From contig OX123187.2 in NCBI GenBank assembly GCA_944739405.2, positions 43,256,394 to 43,320,393 on the forward strand: a stretch of 64,000 nt of DNA, written 5' to 3'. The position numbers and the translations under genes are program-made. Shown here piece after piece: positions 1-11,413 of the stretch (the stretch's first letter is position 1; each line of letters starts with the position of its first letter). This DNA comes from Euclidia mi. Lineage: Eukaryota; Arthropoda; Insecta; Lepidoptera; Erebidae. The notes below the pieces were generated by a model. That model was not told where the DNA came from. It did not search any database and saw only the letters and a program-made list of their open reading frames with translations.

Positions 1-1142
1 AGTAAATATTCCTACAATTTATTAATGTTTGTTGTGTAAAGGAAAGGAAAATGTTTACGTAATTTATGTAAGCATAAATTATTAATACACCGCCCTCCGC
101 AAGTGCGTGCAGCTATCTGTACAAGAGTTAAATTGGATTCAAGGGTCGCACAAGGTTTAATTTGATGCGGGTCTGGTCGACCGGGACCCTTTATGTTAAA
201 GAGAATTTGTCGATTTTAAATTCTTCGCAATATTCCGACGCTTTGACATCGCTTTAAAAGGCTCTCCACAACATCTTTTATAAAATAAGCAAGAGTAACG
301 TCGCCATTGTATTTATATATAACCAGTATATTTGTAAAGGAAACAAGGCATCAAGTAGAGAATTCATAAATATCGATGGTTCATTTCGTCGAGAGGTCGG
401 TATAACGATACGTTGTTGTTTCAAATGATAAAGACGCGTGCGCCAGCCGCCAGGGCACGGATGTAGAGAATTGTCAGGCGAGGCAGGAGCCCGAGGCTCC
501 TAACTCGTGAATAAATTTGAATGAGTGAACAGAGGGCACGGCGACATTTGGCCTACAGGCCACAGGTGCCGACTCTCTATGTTTCCATAAAATTGCGTCG
601 CCGAAGGTAAAGAAAATCTGCGCGACTTTTACAAAAAAAGAAAATACTTACCCATGAATGAATTTCCTTTTGATGGCTGTTTTACGACATCTAATACATC
701 TGACCAAATACTGTCCGTTTTGTTTGTGTACTACGCTCGGGATATTTGAAATGGAGCGAGTCATAAATAAAACCATGAATGAGTTAATGGCAACTGGAGT
801 ATATTGACATAAACGTATACGAATGTAAATTTCTGTGATACAATCTAACTTGGGAACGCTAGAACTCCGATTGAATTTTCGTGTTTACTGGGCGCAGGTG
901 AAATGTTTCAAGAAAATTTTTCAATAAATGAAAAATGGAATTGGTTTGCTGCCGGCAACCGTATACACTAGTCGACATCTTTTCTATTTCAGATTTTCCC
1001 CTGTGGTGAAGCAGAAACGTTTATAAATTATTTGTGTTTTACACTGGAAGTAAATATTAAATATAATGTAGCAATGATATCACATTGCAGATAATGTTTG
1101 ACTATACTTATTATGTTGGGTAAAATATGTAACAGAATATGT
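1..1142. other. gene-free stretch
   Basis: AT-rich sequence with no reading frame I can support and no repeat I can delimit. The 430-590 segment is relatively GC-rich but matches nothing I recognise. Confidence 0.5.
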
Positions 1143-1337
1143 GTATTGCCCCCGTGTTCCATTGGACAGCGTTTGCGTCTGCTAATCGGGAGGTCGCGGG
1201 CCGCGGGTTCGAATCCCGGGTCGGGCATAATTATTGCTAAGTTTTTCCAAATTCTCACTAGCTTAAAATTCGTAACATCAGTGTCACAACAATACTTGAT
1301 CCGATTGATGAATCGGACAATAAAAAAAATAAATACA
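1143..1337 (+). mobile_element. tRNA-headed SINE
   Basis: The head reads like a tRNA gene: an A-box-like stretch near 1152-1165 and a B box GGTTCGAATCC at 1206-1216, followed by CCGGGTCGGGCA. The tail is A-rich (AATAAAAAAAATAAAT near 1318-1335). The same head organisation recurs at 19375, 32999 (minus), 33175 (minus) and 34937, so this is a dispersed RNA polymerase III retroposon family rather than a tRNA gene. It carries no protein. Confidence 0.75.
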
Positions 1338-1510
1338 GTTTTGAGCTACCTACTTATATAAATTTTGATTTGACTGTTAATAAGGTCATGGCATTTATTA
1401 ACAAATTTTGAATGAAAATTATGTGTGTATGTAGGTAACCTTTTACCTACATACACAATGACAAAATATGTAGAACATTTAGATATCTTACAATGTAAAA
1501 TATCTGCATA

Positions 1511-2432
1511 GGGGAAAGGCGTACAAAATGACATAGGCGGGTCATATGACACACCACTGTTTCTTAGAATCTGTGGTTCATTTTATTCATCCAAAGACGT
1601 GTAGGGGGCAGCTTAGTTACGTATCGTAACCTGCGGGATATGTTTTTGCGCGTTACCTGTTCTGTTTTGTTGGATTTTGTTTCATAGTAAAAGTAAGTAA
1701 ATTCAATTTCCATTTTGATTTCCACTGTCTCTACTTGTTGTCAATATATTAACTTAGACTGAGAATATGTTAAAATTGTTAGTTTTGATTATGGTTTTGT
1801 GTTATGTTATTACAGTTGAGGTTCTAAAACTATAAAATGGATAAAATGACATACCGCTTGGTAGGACAAATGACATACTATGTCGTTCACTATACTAACC
1901 CACTTTTTTGTTGTTTTTAGAAGGTAATCATAAATTCATCAAAGAAAAAGAAAATGCCACAGCTTAGCGGTCTTTCTGCTAACTTTAACTCCAAATATGG
2001 AAGAAACTAAAATGAAACCGGGTCTTCCGCCGGTCACCAAGAAAAGAGCGAGAAAAGTGGCTCAGGTATTCAATTTCAGCTCAAGCAGCGTTGAAGACTA
2101 TTATATGAAGACGTTCCAAAGAAGAATAAATCTATCATATGCCAGCTTTGATAATAATTGCTTAGTTTTCCATACATTTTTTGTATGCCGTATTGTCCAC
2201 ACTACGGACCTATGTCATAGTACCTGCCCAAGGCGTACAAAACGGATTTTAGTTACAATTTTTTAGAGACTTATAATTTTGTTATTTTTTGTTTAAAGTT
2301 GATTGATCTCTTTAATTATGATAGGTAATGAACCAAGCAATGGAAATTTTGATTGTTAATGTTTAAATAATTAATAAATAAATATTTATGACTGATTTAG
2401 CGGAGAGTATGTCATTTTGTACGCCTTTTCCC
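1511..2432. mobile_element. TA-flanked non-autonomous DNA transposon
   Basis: The ends are inverted copies: GGGGAAAGGCGTACAAAATG at the left and its near reverse complement at the right (CATTTTGTACGCCTTTTCCC). Both are bordered by the dinucleotide TA (1509-1510 and 2433-2434), as expected for a Tc1/mariner-type or similar TA-targeting element. No full transposase is present. The interior has a short exon-like segment around 1921-2067 (pyrimidine run plus AG before it, CAG/GTATTC after it) that codes a Lys/Arg-rich peptide, but its frame changes once. Several more TGACAT words recur inside. The superfamily is not certain. Confidence 0.65.
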
Positions 2433-2496
2433 TATTAGAATATGTTGAAATTGTACACATGTCAATTAACTGACACTAAACTGACATTTTATTATC

Positions 2497-2720
2497 ATGA
2501 GCAGCGATAGCTCAGTGGGTGGGCCTTATATGAGCTGCTACAACTACGCAGAGAATTGTGTTAGAACCCACGGTGCGCACCACGGACTTTTGGAAGATCG
2601 GTGCGTTCCTTTAAGACCCTTTGAAGTCCACTGCTGGACTTCACTTATACTCATATTTTGTGCGTATTTAATGTAGTTGTCACCTTTTGTAATAATGATT
2701 CTAGAGAGCCGTTACAGGTA
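2497..2720 (+). mobile_element. possible tRNA-derived SINE, degraded
   Basis: GCGATAGCTCAGTGGGT at about 2504-2520 looks like a tRNA 5' half with an A box. A B-box-like stretch (GTTAGAACCCAC) follows at 2560-2571. The 3' part contains a small hairpin (AAGTCCACTGCTGGACTT). Related heads seem to occur at 27620 and 34510. Boundaries are approximate. Confidence 0.45.
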
Positions 2721-3867
2721 AATAAACAAGAGATATATACAGCAAGATCATCCAGACTTGAAACAACTGTTGGCACGTATGGAGATCGAATCGCAGAACT
2801 TTCAGCCTAAGCCATTACGCCATCTGAGTAAACAGATGGCGTAATGGCCATAGCAAAGTCCGATTTGATGTGAAAGCGAGCAAATCTTGCCTGCACCCTC
2901 GATAGCGCTAGCAAGGAAATAATTATGTACCTAATTAAAATCATTCTTAACGATATTAATAACTATTTGTTTGTTGTTATGCTACATTTTGAGTAGGTAA
3001 CGTCTTTTTTTCAGAGAACTTTAACTTTTCAATATAGCCGTAGATATAAACATAGCCTATTACATTATTATATGCCGTACAATCTAAACAAACGCGGCCA
3101 CGAAAAAGGAATAAGAAAATTATTCGGCCGTAGTAAAAGAGGCCCGAACTAAAATGCAGCAGGGCTATTCTGTGCGCCTTTTTTTAAAGGTTCTCGAGCG
3201 CCGTCTTTTATTTGTGTTCTAATTAAACGCATTGCGGTTCCTACAGTGACGTAGTTTTCAACAGGCGTGTTCTAGCTTCAATGAGCTCGGGATCAGCGTG
3301 TGGTTTTCGCTCGGCAGCTAATAAAAACTGGCAAGTTTCCGTGAAAACTGTAGTGGTCGACAGAAAATACTTTACTGAGCATGTGCACCTATAGGTATTC
3401 CAAAGTGCAAATAGGGCGTATAATCTAGGCTGCGCTAGGTGGATACTTGTTATTCGAAGTATAGGTATAGTTCTTTGTTTTTGTTGTTTCTGCCTGAAGT
3501 CTCTAACGTATGGAGCGTGTAGCGAGGGTAATATAATTTTTCAATCTATATGAGCATTTTCTGTTAATATAGATACCTATATTATGACTACAGGGTTACT
3601 ACACCTTAGTTTCGAGTATCATCAAGGATTATTCATGCATTTGGGATTGTAGTATTTTTACGCATTCATTCTTTAGATTTTTATGCCACATGAAGTTGAA
3701 AAATGACGTTAATAAAATTGACATGTGTACGTTTTGAAAATATTTTAACTTCATCCACACATTATTAAAAAATATCTGAATTTTCTATAATTTTCACTAA
3801 ATTTTTTTCAAAAGCAGAGAAAATTTTGGAATCATTATGGTGGCTCGAAAAGCCTAATGACCACATC
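2721..3867. other. gene-free stretch
   Basis: No supported reading frame. A short palindrome (TTACGCCATCTG...CAGATGGCGTAA, about 2815-2844) is present. Nothing else recognisable. Confidence 0.45.
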
Positions 3868-3875
3868 CTCCTGTT

Positions 3876-5197
3876 TAATGTTGTAAAAAAGCTCGAGTCG
3901 GCGCTTTAACGCTTGAGTCGTCGCTTAAGCAGACTGCTAATGCTCAAATCGGGACTCGACTGAAGCGCTCGACGCTCGAGCAGTGGCTCAAGCGTTATAG
4001 TGAAAAAGCATTTTCCGAGCATCGGACTCAGCGCTCGGCTCGAGCTTGAGCGCGCGTTTAGATTACAAAGCTAGGGAAACTGTAAAAAAGATAGTATAAT
4101 TGAAATAAGAGAATTTCAGTTTTATTTAATTATATTTATATTATTATAGTAGAAAAATACTTATTTATACATACAATATGCCATATGATCTACGCCATAA
4201 GGCCCAAATTAAATTACAAGTGTGGTTTAGCTGAACTTGCTGTACAATGCCTGACTACCTAATGATCTTTCTTAGCAACTAAGTTAAATTAAAATGCCTT
4301 CCTAAAATCATCACACACCTTTGCAACACTATAATTTTTTAACCATGAGGAAAGACACATACTGGCCTGTATATTTTCTTTACTAAGTCTGTTCCTTCTT
4401 TTAGTTATGATAAGGCCAGCTTTTGAAAATGCCACTTCGCTTGGTACACTCGTGCTTGGAAAAGATAAAATTTCGAATGCCAGTTTAGTTAAGTTGGGCA
4501 ATGTAGTTTGCTTATTTTTCCACCACAACATCACATCTGTGTTCGCAGGTTTAATGGATAAATTTAAATAACCATCAATCTCATCTATAGAGCTTCTATC
4601 GCATTGTTGTTTATATAGTGAAGAAAATAATGATTTTGTGGTCTGAATTTCAGGTTTTTGATTTTCTATCCTATCTTCACGAGAAGGTGACGCATAATAT
4701 TCATTTTGATACATTTGTTTTAATTTTCTTAATGGTTCCGTATTGCTTTTATTCATGACATAATTATTATTCAGACGCGGATCTAATATGGTAGCTATTT
4801 TTCTGCAAGATCAGTATTTATCAGTGAAGAGTCTTCATTTAATTTCGTAATCATAGCGTTTACGGATTTTTTTTATAAATTTACATTTCGAAATTGTTGC
4901 ATGTGATCCAACAACGAGTCCATGACGGGAATAACATAATAAAAGATTAGTAATACTCACCGTACCTACCGCCCGCCACAACTCCTAACATTATTATTTA
5001 TCACAATTTTTTCATCTACCCGCTTTTAAAAATTACAACGCTTGAACGCTTGAGCGCATAACTCGAGCATGAAAGTCTAAACTCTCAACGCTCGCAAGCC
5101 TTAAACGCTCAAGCGTTTAACGCTTGAGTCTAAAACGCTCCAAAGCGTCGACTCAGCGCTTAACGCTCGACGCTCAGCGCTCGTTTTTACAACACTA
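3876..5197 (-). mobile_element. internally deleted hAT-superfamily transposon
   Basis: An 8-bp target duplication CTCCTGTT (3868-3875 and 5198-5205) borders terminal inverted repeats beginning TAATGTTGTAAAAA on the left and TAGTGTTGTAAAAA when the right end is reverse-complemented. Eight-base duplications and TAG-type termini are typical of hAT elements. Behind both termini lie 150-200 bp of degenerate CGCTCGA / CGCTTGAG words. The only coding remnant is the transposase C-terminus at 4289-4756. With 1322 bp in total the element cannot be autonomous. Confidence 0.9.
4289..4756 (-). pseudogene. hAT transposase C-terminal fragment
   Basis: A 155-codon frame whose last 80 residues carry the hAT C-terminal dimerisation signature: DVMLWWKNK, then LAFEILSFPSTSVPSE, then AFSKAGLIITKRRNRLS. 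In the family this region mediates transposase dimerisation and ends the catalytic core. The N-terminal zinc finger (BED type) and the catalytic residues upstream are missing, so it is a truncated relic of the element at 3876-5197. The start codon at 4756 is simply the first ATG in the open stretch and probably not the native start. The fragment itself has no stop codon, so decay may be fairly recent or the internal deletion may have removed the rest in one step. Confidence 0.85.
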
Positions 5198-5502
5198 CTC
5201 CTGTTACATTGTATATTACCTGCAATTCCTCGTAGCGTCAGGTTTGCTTAACAAAGATGAGTCATAGGGGTCGGTTCTGATGACCGGTCATTGAATGATG
5301 TCACCACTATTCACGGCCGAAAGACATGTGAAAAGCCATTGTGGCGTACAGATAAACAGTCATACATTTTTGTAAATACTGATGAAATGGTTTTACTTAC
5401 GTGTTTAAGTAGGTATTTGGTTCGAGAACATATGTATGTACAACATGATTTACACATTGTTTGATAAACCGTAAACGTGACATCATTTCACGTCACTACT
5501 TG

Positions 5503-5760
5503 ATGATCGGTTGGTGCAGCGGGAGTGTAAGCGACTGCTACGCCGAAGGTCGCGGGTTCGATCTCGCTCAAGTCAAATATTTGTGTGCATGAACATGGAT
5601 GTTTGTCTTGGCCTGAGTGTTTCTATGTATAATATGTATGTATTTAAAAAAAAGTATATATGTATGTTTATCCATTATTTAGTATCCATAGTACAAACTC
5701 TGCTTAGTTTGGGACTAATAGATGGTCTTGTGTGAATGTGATAGAATATTATTACTGATT
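5503..5760 (+). mobile_element. tRNA-headed SINE (second family)
   Basis: The head GATCGGTTGGTGCAGCGGGAGTGTAAG and the B box GGTTCGATCTC (5557-5567) are tRNA-like. The body runs into TGTTTATCCATTATTTAGTATCCATAG and CTCTGCTTAGTTTGGGACTA, and the tail is TATTATTA. The 3' half recurs in reverse orientation at 36926-37088. It is a retroposed polymerase III element without protein. Confidence 0.75.
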
Positions 5761-5846
5761 GCGTACATATTAAAATAAGCCATCATCATCGTCGTTCTAA
5801 CACAAGTTTATAATCAAAGATATAACATTACGCCGGTTGCATCAAA

Positions 5847-6400
5847 GGGGTATTCCTGAAAGCGCAACTATTTTTGAGCGCAACTAAAAAAGCGCAACTA
5901 CTTTATTCCACAAAGCGCAACCACGTCGAAAAATAGTGAAGGGGCATAACAGATTCTTAAAGGACTATTTACTATCGATAGTATTTGTAAATCGTCTGCC
6001 CATTTTTTATTTATTATATTATGGTGACCATTTTTAAAAGTACCAGGAGAACAGAAATGAACAGAGGTTAGAAGTGTTTATAGAATCTGGTAACAAATAT
6101 CGATCAGTAAAATGTTTTGAAAAGTACCAGGGTAACATAAATGAACAGAAGTTAGTAGCCTAATAAAACCTGGTTTTAGGGTCATGAATCAGAAATAAAG
6201 CACTGGATGGTATAGGTAAAACTCAGGCGCACAGCAACAGCTAAAGTATACTAAAATGTCCTGTCTTATCAACTATCGATATTTTCCGTTTGTTATTAAC
6301 CAGCACTATTGCATCTTGATATTTAGTTGCGCTTTGTGGAATAAAGTAGTTGCGCTTTTTTAGTTGCGCTCAAAAATAGTTGCGCTTTCAGGAATACCCC
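5847..6400 (+). mobile_element. 554-bp MITE, copy 1
   Basis: The termini are inverted repeats of about 75 bp starting GGGGTATTCCTGAAAGCGCA. Each terminus contains four copies of the word GCGCAAC(T/C)A spaced 15-25 bp apart. The left flank is GCATCAAA; the right flank (GTAATAAA) does not match it. A second copy at 35313-35866 is in opposite orientation and, compared line by line, is identical over all 554 bp. The interior has no coding potential. The 8-bp flank duplication that can be reconstructed with copy 2 suggests a hAT-type relative. Confidence 0.88.
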
Positions 6401-6600
6401 GTAATAAATACATTTACCTCGACCTCAACATACCTACCGTTAAGCAGGAAATAAGTCAGCATAGCCAAAGATATCAGAAAAGACTTCCACAACACTCAAA
6501 TGAGCTGGCACTATCACTGAGTGGAACAGGAGGACAACAACATGCGAGGCTAAAGAGAAGTGACATCCCCAGTCTCAGTAACAGATTTGCATAGAGAGAA
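6401..6600 (+). pseudogene. Jockey-type LINE RT C-terminal fragment
   Basis: From the MITE edge the frame reads NKYIYLDLNIPTVKQEI and continues to a stop at 6592-6594. The motif (aromatic/Ile)-x-D-L-x-I-P-T-V-x-x-E-I is the usual end of Jockey-clade ORF2 proteins. The upstream part is not here: the sequence left of the MITE is unrelated. The matching upstream part (ending in the conserved W-Y-I region) is found next to the other MITE copy at 35867 on the minus strand, so this looks like one half of a LINE broken by an inversion. Confidence 0.75.
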
Positions 6601-7329
6601 GAGAGCTCTGCAACTAGGAAACCCTCTCAATAAATAAAGCCAAACCAACAGACTTAAAGTTGGCCAACTCAGTGGCATAATGTCCTAAGACAGATTGCCA
6701 TGGAGCGGAACGAAACCAAAAAAAATTATAATAATAATACCGCTTATTATGACCGTTATGATCAAAAGCACAAAACAGCAAATTCGGTTGTATTTCCAGT
6801 ATACTGCTCTTTATGTTGGGCAAACCGTCGACGCAACTAATGGATATCGATGTGTGCAAAAAGTTATTCTTAAAATATAAATGAAACCGTTGTTTACCAC
6901 AAGAAGCTCAGAAACTGCTTTGTATCTATTAACCCTTTAGTTACTCTGCCACTAATGTCAAAATGGACAAAGTGTGATTTAACAATAATTCGAAAACCCG
7001 AGGTCAAATGCCCGACTTACCTACAATGAAACCAGTCACAATAGGAAAACCCAGTAACATAAATGTAAGCATAAACGTACCAAATCCCTGTATTCATAAA
7101 GGATATATTGTTGAAATAAGCACAAAAGATAAAAGCTGGTACCTATCTACGAATTGATTGTAGGACTTTATTCACAACCAACTTTTATCATCATTTTATA
7201 TGGTAGCATTTTGTATGCGGAGGTACTGTAGATATTTTTAACGTGATAAAAAGTTGATATTTTATTGTATTTAAGGTTTGTTGGCAATAGGCAACTTTTT
7301 ACATTGTTACGCAATATGCTGTCTTTTTA
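6601..7329. other. gene-free stretch
   Basis: The first 260 bp may be the 3' untranslated part of the LINE fragment to the left (AATAAA near 6630, poly-A near 6719). The remainder shows nothing recognisable. Confidence 0.4.
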
Positions 7330-7570
7330 GGGTTCCCTACCTAAAAGGTAAAAAACGGGACCTTATTATTATTACTAAGCCTCCGCTGTCTGTCTGTCAC
7401 CAGGCTGTATCTCATAAACCGTGATAGCTAGAAAGCTGAAATTTTCACAAATTATGTATTTCAGTTGCCGCTATAACAACAAATACTAAAAATAAAAAAA
7501 TTGAAAGACAGACAGACAGTGGAGACTTAGTAATAGGGTCCCGTTTTTTACCTTTTAGGTACGGAACCCC
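7330..7570. mobile_element. MITE with GGTTCC...GGAACC ends
   Basis: The inverted termini are about 32 bp: GGTTCCCTACCTAAAAGGTA at the left and its near reverse complement (TACCTTTTAGGTACGGAACC) at the right. The inner part has CTGTCTGTCTGTC and its complement GACAGACAGACAG as a second inverted pair, so the whole 240 bp can fold into one long hairpin. No coding sequence. This type is common in lepidopteran genomes. A target duplication is not clear. Confidence 0.7.
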
Positions 7571-7714
7571 AAAAACACATTTTCCTTTCGATCGTATCTA
7601 CTTCGTATATATACTGCAATGTAGCCCTTGACTAGACTAGACTTGCCTTTTCCTAATAATTGATTTGTAGAGTAATGTAACACTTGCACATGTGATACTT
7701 GTCACTAATTTGAC

Positions 7715-7935
7715 CATGCCGTACACCAGTACAGATAGCCGAGCGCTTATGTATACAGACTGATAGAGCAAGCGGCGCGGGTTCAAATCTCAGTCCGGTG
7801 TCGTTTTTTTGCACTTTTATTTTATTTGTGGCTTTGAACAATGCCACCGGAGAGTCGCTAAGCGGATTCAAACCTTAGTGAAGAGTTGTCTTTTTGCATT
7901 TTTGGATTTTTATTTATTTATTTATGTGCCATTTT
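7715..7935 (+). mobile_element. tRNA-headed SINE, degraded
   Basis: CAGATAGCCGAGCGCTTATG (A-box side) and GCGGGTTCAAATCTC (B box, near 7778-7792) resemble a tRNA gene. A TTTATTTATTTATTTA stretch at about 7907-7925 may be its tail. The 3' boundary is uncertain and could overlap the 5' leader of the LINE that follows. Confidence 0.5.
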
Positions 7936-8011
7936 CACACAATTAGTTCTACTTCTCTGCTTCTAAGAATATATGTTATATGAGAGTAAAAAAATATAAA
8001 TAAAAACTATA

Positions 8012-9069
8012 ATGGCCAGTGATCCTGTTCAATGGAGCTGCTGTAACAATGAGACCGATATAGATGAAAAATTCATAAAATTTACAACATGTGGCAAATC
8101 TTATCATTACGCCTGTCTGTCTTTGAAAGATTCTCCAAATAAATCTGGGGGGACTCGGAACACCTGGAAATGCCCTGGTTGTTTGAACTGTGGTCCTAAA
8201 TACTCCAAAAAGGACTCAACTCCTATTCGGAATATATCGAGAGGCAGTAAGAGACAAGCAGTGGATACCGCAGCATCTCCATCACAATTCCCGTGCGATA
8301 GAGATGAGATTCGAACCATGATCCAAGAGATAATTAAATCGGAGTTTCACGAAATGATGAAAGAGTTTAACAAAACTATGATTACCACAATTAACAATGA
8401 ATTGGAGACCCTGAAGAAAGAAATGAGAGGTATAGTGGAATCAATGGCTTTCATAATGATAAATAGAAAAACAACATCGCGTAGCCAGTGAAACTGTACG
8501 GAAATTGCAGGCAGAAAATACCGAACTTAAAACCACTATAAGAGACCTTCTGGAGCGAATTAACAACGTGGAACAGCAATCTCGCTCTAATAATTTAGAA
8601 ATACAATGTTTGCCTGAACACAAGAACGAAAATTTGTACACAATTGTTACACAACTTGCCGTACGGACGTGCCGTAAACTGTGAGATACAAGAAAATGAC
8701 ATTATGCACTGTACACGCATTGCTACGTTAAATTCTTCCAGCGTGCGCCCCCGATCCGTAATTGTACAACTAAGGTCACCAAGATTACGTGATCAACTCC
8801 TAGCTTCAGTAATAAAACACAATCGAGATAATCCCCAGGACAAACTTAACTGTGGGCACCTGGGTGTGGCTGGTCGTACTTCTCCAGTTTATGTTGTTGA
8901 ACATCTCTCGCCAGCGAACAAATCTCTTCATGCTGCTACCAGGATAAAAGCCAAAGAAAAGAATTACAAATATGTATGGGTAAGAAACGGTAAAATATTA
9001 GTAAGAAAGACGGATAGCGCTGCTTACATTCTAATTAAGAACATGAATTATCTCAGTAATCTGGCATAA
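8012..9069 (+). pseudogene. LINE ORF1 (PHD/RING-like zinc finger protein), frameshifted
   Basis: The N-terminus has a Cys/His-rich module resembling a PHD finger (C-C near residues 10-11, C33-G-K-x-x-H-x-x-C, W-K-C-P-x-C near 58-63). A charged, coiled-coil-like stretch follows (LQAENTELKTTIRDLLERI, read from about 8507), then a basic C-terminal RNA-binding-like region read at 8644-9069 with SVIVQLRSPRLRDQLL and ending near KNMNYLSNLA. PHD-bearing ORF1 proteins of this layout are known from CR1-group LINEs of insects, where ORF1 binds RNA in the retrotransposition particle. Two frame changes (about 8450 and 8665) break the gene, so no full product can be made. ORF2 follows after 26 bp. Confidence 0.8.
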
Positions 9070-9095
9070 TGTTGACTTAATTAATAGATATTTTA

Positions 9096-11408
9096 ATGCA
9101 TGTTTTTATAACTTTTACTGTAAAATTCAACAATTTAAAGGTTTATTACCAAAACTGTAGAGGCCTAAGAACCAAAACAAATACATTTTATAACAATCTA
9201 TGTTGCATGGATTATGATATTGTTGTTTTGTCCGAAACTTGGTTAAATAGCGGTTTACTCAGCAGTGAGCTGTTTAGAGTGAGTAGATACGTGGTATATA
9301 GAAGGGATAGAGAGACGTCAAATTTTCAGCACAGTAAAGACGGCGGTGGAGTACTGATAGCCGTATCTAAAAAACTTAACTCAGCGCGTATTGACAAATG
9401 GCAAAGCGAATGTGAAGATCTCTGGGTCACAATAGATATTCCTACCACTCATTCTTCTCGTCAAATGACTCTCTGTGCGGTATACCTGCCACCACCAGTC
9501 TGTCTCTCGAGACTTGAACATTTTATTGAACACTGCAATTATGTTTTTGAAACGACTGATATGCCTATAAGTATTATAGGTGACTTTAACTTGGGTAAAA
9601 TTGACTGGAAAATAGGAGCTGTTTACAGTTCATTACCTAGTACATGTGAGAGCCTTTTGGAATTCATAAACGTCAGTAGACTTACACAGCACAGTTCCAT
9701 ATCTAACGTCTCTGGGCGTATTTTGGTTCGTTCTATCAACAATACCATCTTGCTCTGTGGCTGAATCTTGTAGCTCATTGACCATTTTCGATAAATTGCA
9801 TCCTCCGCTTGATATAACTATCTCATTCATAAAGGACTATAAACTCCCATATAATACTTTAAATACAAGACCAAACTTCTACAAAGCTGATTATAAAGAA
9901 ATAAAAAAATACATAAAAGAACAGGACTGGAATCATCTCTTCAGGGATAAAAATAATGTCGACGACATGTTGGGGGTCTTTTATGATGTACTCACCACAG
10001 CTATAAATAAATATGTCCCAAAACGTAAAATGACAAACGGTCGGTATGCTCCATGGTTTAACAAATCTATCATTAGATCTTTAAAAGAAAAAAATTGACT
10101 CAGATTACGTTTCACTAAATACAAAAATCCCATGGACAAAATAGAGCTTAAATTACTTACCAAGAGATGCCAAAAAATAGCAAAAGAATTATACCAAAGT
10201 TACATGAAACGCCTAGAAGCGGAGATAATAAACAATCCTAAATTATTTTGGACGCATGTGAAAAACAAACGGAGTGGCCATAGTACTTATCCATTGACTA
10301 TGACTGACGGACAGACCATAACATCAAATCCTTCAACTATTTGTGGCCTTTTTGGGAACTACTTTTCATCTGTTTATAGAGATGGTGGTGATATGGATTC
10401 CAGTAGTTGCAACTCTTCTCCGCTATTGAACTTATTAAAAAATAATAGTCAGTGTTTAGCTTATCCAGTATTTGAAGAAGAAACATTACTTAAAAAACTA
10501 CAAACTTTAGATATAAAGAAAGGAGCCGGTCCCGATGGAATCCCACCATTTTTTATTTCCGCATGTGCATCGGAGCTAACTGCCCCGTTATTGAAAATAT
10601 ACAATGCATCACTGGCCACAGGTACCTTCCCTTTGGAATGGAGAAAAGCCAAAGTAGTTCCTGTGTATAAAGCGGATAAGAAAGATGTCATCTGTAATTA
10701 TAGACCCATATCAATTCTGTCAACCTTTGCTAAAATCTTCGAGTCACTGATATGTCCGTATATCCAACGTCACCTGAATCTGTATATAAGTAACCACCAA
10801 CACGGTTTTGTTGCGTCAAGATCCACCTCTACAAACCTAGTAACGTTCACGGAGTCCGTCATCCAAACATTAGATGCAAATAAACAATATGACGTAATAT
10901 ACACAGATTTCTCAAAGGCGTTTAATAGAATTTCCCACGGTATATTAATTTACAAGCTCTCAGCTTATGGTGTAACCGGGCCGCTGTTAGAATGGTTTAG
11001 GTCTTATTTAACTGCACGTGAATTTTATGTTGTCGTGAATGGTTTTAGATCTACAAATTATAGAATAACCTCCGGCGCCCCACAGGGATCAAATTTAGCC
11101 CCAATTTGTACATCAATGACCTTCCCGATTACTGTTTCCGTTACTCTGAGTGTTTCTTGTACGCAGACGATTTGAAGTTTGGCAGAAAAATTGAGTCCCA
11201 AAATGATAGTGACCTGTTGCAGGAGGACTTAGATCGAGTAATTGAGTGGTCCAAGCTTAATAAAATGGAACTCAACTCAAAAAAATGCAGCCACGTAACA
11301 TTTTCAAGAAAAGCTCAATCAATAAACACGCAATATATGATAATGAGCAAAAAAATCGAAGGAAAACAAATTATTCGAGATTTGGGTGTATTGTTTGATA
11401 AAAAAATA
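9096..11408 (+). pseudogene. LINE ORF2 N-terminal part: endonuclease and reverse transcriptase
   Basis: An apurinic-type endonuclease leads (YYQNCRGLRTK, VVLSETWLN, SIIGDFNLGKIDW), followed by reverse transcriptase blocks: GPDGIPPFF, NYRPISILST, HQHGFVASRSTSTN, YTDFSKAFNRISH, SGAPQGSNLAP and the catalytic FLYADDLKF (about 11155-11180). ORF2 nicks target DNA and copies the LINE RNA there. Defects: a frame change near 9755, a stop at 10096-10098, and a small deletion with frameshift near 11100 between PQGS and YIND. At 11408 the frame is cut by BEL1 and resumes in the same sense at 18275. The clade is CR1/Jockey-like; I cannot place it more finely by eye. Confidence 0.9.
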
Positions 11409-11413
11409 ACCTT

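Noticed and set aside
1150..1230. Possible tRNA gene
   Set aside because: The A and B boxes are tRNA-like but the sequence continues into a SINE body and A-rich tail. The same holds at 5505, 19381, 22400 and 34937.
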